DNA of 64,000 bases from NCBI RefSeq assembly GCF_913063105.1, contig NZ_CAJXYQ010000011.1, forward strand, positions 62,001-126,000, given 5' to 3'. Source of the stretch: an uncultured Draconibacterium sp. (lineage in GTDB: Bacteria; Bacteroidota; Bacteroidia; Bacteroidales; Prolixibacteraceae). This document shows positions 62,461 to 64,000 of this stretch, one piece after another. The position numbers and the translations under genes are program-made. Position 1 is the stretch's first letter; every line of letters begins with the position of its first letter. The notes below the pieces were generated by a model. It made no database searches, had not been told where the DNA came from, and was given only the letters and a program-made list of their open reading frames with translations.

Positions 62461-63303
62461 TTATCTTAACTCTTGTGGCTGAATTACATCCATATCGGTG
62501 TAGTCGAGGTTTTCACCGGCCATACCCCAAATAAATATATAGTTTGAAGTACCTGCTGCCGAGTGGATCGACCATTCAGGAGAAATTACTGCCTGTTCGT
62601 TTTTCATCCACAAATGACGGGTTTCCTGTGGTTGCCCCATAAAATGACAAATTGCCTGATTTTCGGGTACTTCAAAATAAAAATAAACTTCATTCCGGCG
62701 ATCGTGCTGATGCGGAGGCATGGTGTTCCAAACGCTACCTGTTTTTAATTCAGTCATTCCCATTTGCAACTGACATGTTTCTACCACTCCGTTTATCAGT
62801 AACTGGTTGATGTTTCTTTCGTTTGATGTTTCAAGGCTTCCGAGGTGAAGCACGTTGGCATCATCCATGGTTACCTGCTTGGTTGGATATTCTTTGTGTG
62901 CCGGTGCCGAGTTGAAATAAAAACGCGCCGGTTTTGTTGCGTCATTTGATTTAAACACAACATCCTTACTTCCTTTACCAATGTACAGAGCGTCTTTGTA
63001 ATTCATTTTATACTCAGTTCCGTCAACAACAATACTTCCGGTGCCCCCCACGTTAATGATACCCACTTCGCGGCGCTCGCAGAAATACGCTGCTTTCAAC
63101 GGATCAATGGTTTCCAGCGGAAGGCCTTCGGTTGTTGGAACTGCTCCGCCAACAATGTAACGTTCAATAGAAGAATAAACGAGGCGCACATTGCCTTCTT
63201 CCATTAGGTTTTCAACTAAAAATTCTTTTCTTATTTTTTCGGTGTCGTACGTTTTAAAATCTTCAGGATGATAAGCGTACCTGCTTTCATAAATTGTTGC
63301 CAT
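62461..63303 (-). CDS. kduI: 5-dehydro-4-deoxy-D-glucuronate isomerase
   Basis: The open frame extends further, but ATG 63301-63303 ([20 protein letters not shown]) is the KduI start, giving 280 residues. It is a cupin-like zinc enzyme. The metal site is in [17 protein letters not shown] (two His and Glu) and a later His in [18 protein letters not shown]. It converts 5-keto-4-deoxyuronate, from unsaturated uronic acids released by pectate lyases, to 2,5-diketo-3-deoxygluconate, which KduD then reduces. A divergent LacI-type repressor gene is upstream. Confidence 0.95.
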   Translation of the reverse strand: MATIYESRYAYHPEDFKTYDTEKIRKEFLVENLMEEGNVRLVYSSIERYIVGGAVPTTEGLPLETIDPLKAAYFCERREVGIINVGGTGSIVVDGTEYKMNYKDALYIGKGSKDVVFKSNDATKPARFYFNSAPAHKEYPTKQVTMDDANVLHLGSLETSNERNINQLLINGVVETCQLQMGMTELKTGSVWNTMPPHQHDRRNEVYFYFEVPENQAICHFMGQPQETRHLWMKNEQAVISPEWSIHSAAGTSNYIFIWGMAGENLDYTDMDVIQPQELR

Positions 63304-63341
63304 ATTATTTGAATTTATATTTTTTATGATTTTTACCTCAA

Positions 63342-63371
63342 CAAATATAAGGAGAAAAAAGCAAAATGCAA
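63342..63371 (-). promoter_or_regulatory. kduI promoter
   Basis: On the minus strand TTG (63369-63371) and TATATTTG (63342-63349) have a 19-bp spacer, fitting the Bacteroidota -33/-7 pattern. The -33 TTG lies inside the operator palindrome. Confidence 0.65.
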
Positions 63372-63382
63372 TCGATTGCATT
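63365..63382. promoter_or_regulatory. LacI-type operator between kduI and its regulator
   Basis: A perfect 18-bp palindrome (aatgcaatcgattgcatt) with a central CG, as in LacI/PurR family operators. It lies over the -33 elements of both divergent promoters, so one bound dimer could block both. Confidence 0.75.
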
Positions 63383-63406
63383 GATTAAAAAATAATCTTA
63401 ACTTTG
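63376..63406 (+). promoter_or_regulatory. Promoter of the LacI-type regulator gene
   Basis: TTG at 63376-63378 and TAACTTTG (63399-63406) with a 20-bp spacer. The -33 element falls inside the operator, which suggests autoregulation. The start codon is about 18 bp beyond. Confidence 0.6.
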
Positions 63407-63424
63407 CCATCAAACAAGACAATA

Positions 63425-64000
63425 ATGGTGCAAAAACCTGAAACTACAATACACGATATTGCTAAAAAGCTGAAAATTTCAGCCTCTACCGTATCGCGGG
63501 CTTTAAAAGATAACCCTTTAATTAGTGAAGCAACACGGGCAAAAATTAAAAAAACGGCAGCCGAGATGGGGTATCGCCCCAACGTAATGGCAGCCAACCT
63601 GCGAACAAAGCGAACCAACACCATCGGCGTAATTGTTCCACTAATCAACCGGCACTTTTTCTCATCGGTTATTTCAGGTATTGAGGATATTGCCTATAAA
63701 CAAGGTTTTGCTGTTACCATTTCGCAGTCAAACGACAATTTTGAAAAAGAAAGTACCATTGCCCACACCTTGTTTGCCAATCGGGTTGACGGGCTCATCC
63801 TGTCTATCGGGATGCAAACAAAAACCTTTGATCATTTAAAACCTTTTGCCGAACGACACACGCCAATTGTATTTTTCGACCGTATTGTTGAGGAAATACC
63901 AGCACACAAGATAGTTGTTGACGATTTTGGAGGTGCCTACCGGGCCACACAACATCTGATTGAGCAAGGAAGAACCCGCATTGCACACATTACCGGCCCC
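63425..64000 (+). CDS. LacI-family transcriptional regulator (3' part cut by the window edge)
   Basis: The frame from ATG 63425 runs off the right edge, with 192 residues present. The N-terminal helix-turn-helix is TTIHDIAKKLKISASTVSRA with the hinge YRPNVMAANLRTKRTNTIG. The sugar-binding domain begins IGVIVPLINRHFFSSVISGI. The divergent kduI-kduD genes and the shared operator suggest that it represses them until an uronate-derived sugar appears. The effector is unknown. Confidence 0.92.
   Translation, partial: MVQKPETTIHDIAKKLKISASTVSRALKDNPLISEATRAKIKKTAAEMGYRPNVMAANLRTKRTNTIGVIVPLINRHFFSSVISGIEDIAYKQGFAVTISQSNDNFEKESTIAHTLFANRVDGLILSIGMQTKTFDHLKPFAERHTPIVFFDRIVEEIPAHKIVVDDFGGAYRATQHLIEQGRTRIAHITGP

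Noticed and set aside
1..64000. tRNA, rRNA, CRISPR array, prophage or intact insertion sequence
   Set aside because: None was recognised by eye; a tRNAscan or CRISPR search was not possible here.

Overview
The window is from a Bacteroidota chromosome, most likely a marine or sediment member of the Bacteroidales/Marinilabiliales (for example Prolixibacteraceae-like). This placement is an inference from gene content: DUF4954 and DUF4861 proteins, the LytS/LytTR pair, KdsA, arginine decarboxylase of the short flavobacterial type, and promoters that fit the Bacteroidota -33 TTG / -7 TAnnTTTG pattern. No tRNA, rRNA, CRISPR array, intact insertion sequence or phage gene was recognised. Most genes are on the minus strand.

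Layout. 1-6.6 kb holds housekeeping genes: a partial DedA-type membrane protein, glmS, a DUF4954 protein, a PAS-LuxR regulator, a guanine-deaminase-like enzyme and a decayed antitoxin remnant. 6.6-11.9 kb is a glycosyltransferase and ABC-transporter operon. 12-28.2 kb (minus strand, read from high to low coordinates) is a large redox/beta-propeller locus: LytS kinase, LytTR regulator, three PQQ-like propellers, an NHL propeller, a Cys-rich small protein, a twin-arginine ferredoxin, a NapH-like membrane ferredoxin, a membrane-anchored PQQ-like propeller, a NuoE-NuoF fusion flavoprotein, a 2Fe-2S/GltD-like flavoprotein and one more propeller. Two further PQQ-like proteins flank typA (28.3-33.1 kb).

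33.3-43.8 kb is the most interesting region. It encodes two saccharopine dehydrogenase-like enzymes, an alpha-aminoadipate-semialdehyde dehydrogenase, a KamA-family radical SAM aminomutase, a class III aminotransferase, and PcaI/PcaJ/PcaF-like 3-oxoadipate CoA-transferase and thiolase. There are no aromatic-ring genes. I propose a lysine catabolic route: saccharopine, aminoadipate semialdehyde, 2-aminoadipate, 3-aminoadipate (by the aminomutase), 3-oxoadipate, then succinyl-CoA plus acetyl-CoA. The aminomutase keeps the Arg that binds the alpha-carboxylate. By eye alignment it lacks both Asp residues that bind the lysine side-chain amine, which fits a substrate with a side-chain carboxylate.

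44-50.3 kb is a mix of ordinary genes (SRPBCC/GyrI-like, AI-2E family transporter, AhpD-like, methyltransferase, PepD, nitroreductase). 50.4-55.5 kb is a compact arginine-to-spermidine pathway (arginine decarboxylase, agmatinase, carboxy(nor)spermidine dehydrogenase and decarboxylase). 55.6-56.15 kb appears to encode a roughly 500-nt structured RNA with its own promoter, possibly a group II intron relative without an ORF. 56.2-60.1 kb has kdsA, a Dabb protein, an SpmA-SpmB fusion and an unknown membrane protein. 60.2-64 kb is an uronate/pectin-related group (DUF4861, kduD, kduI) with a divergent LacI-type regulator. A perfect 18-bp palindrome lies over both predicted -33 elements of the kduI and lacI-type promoters.
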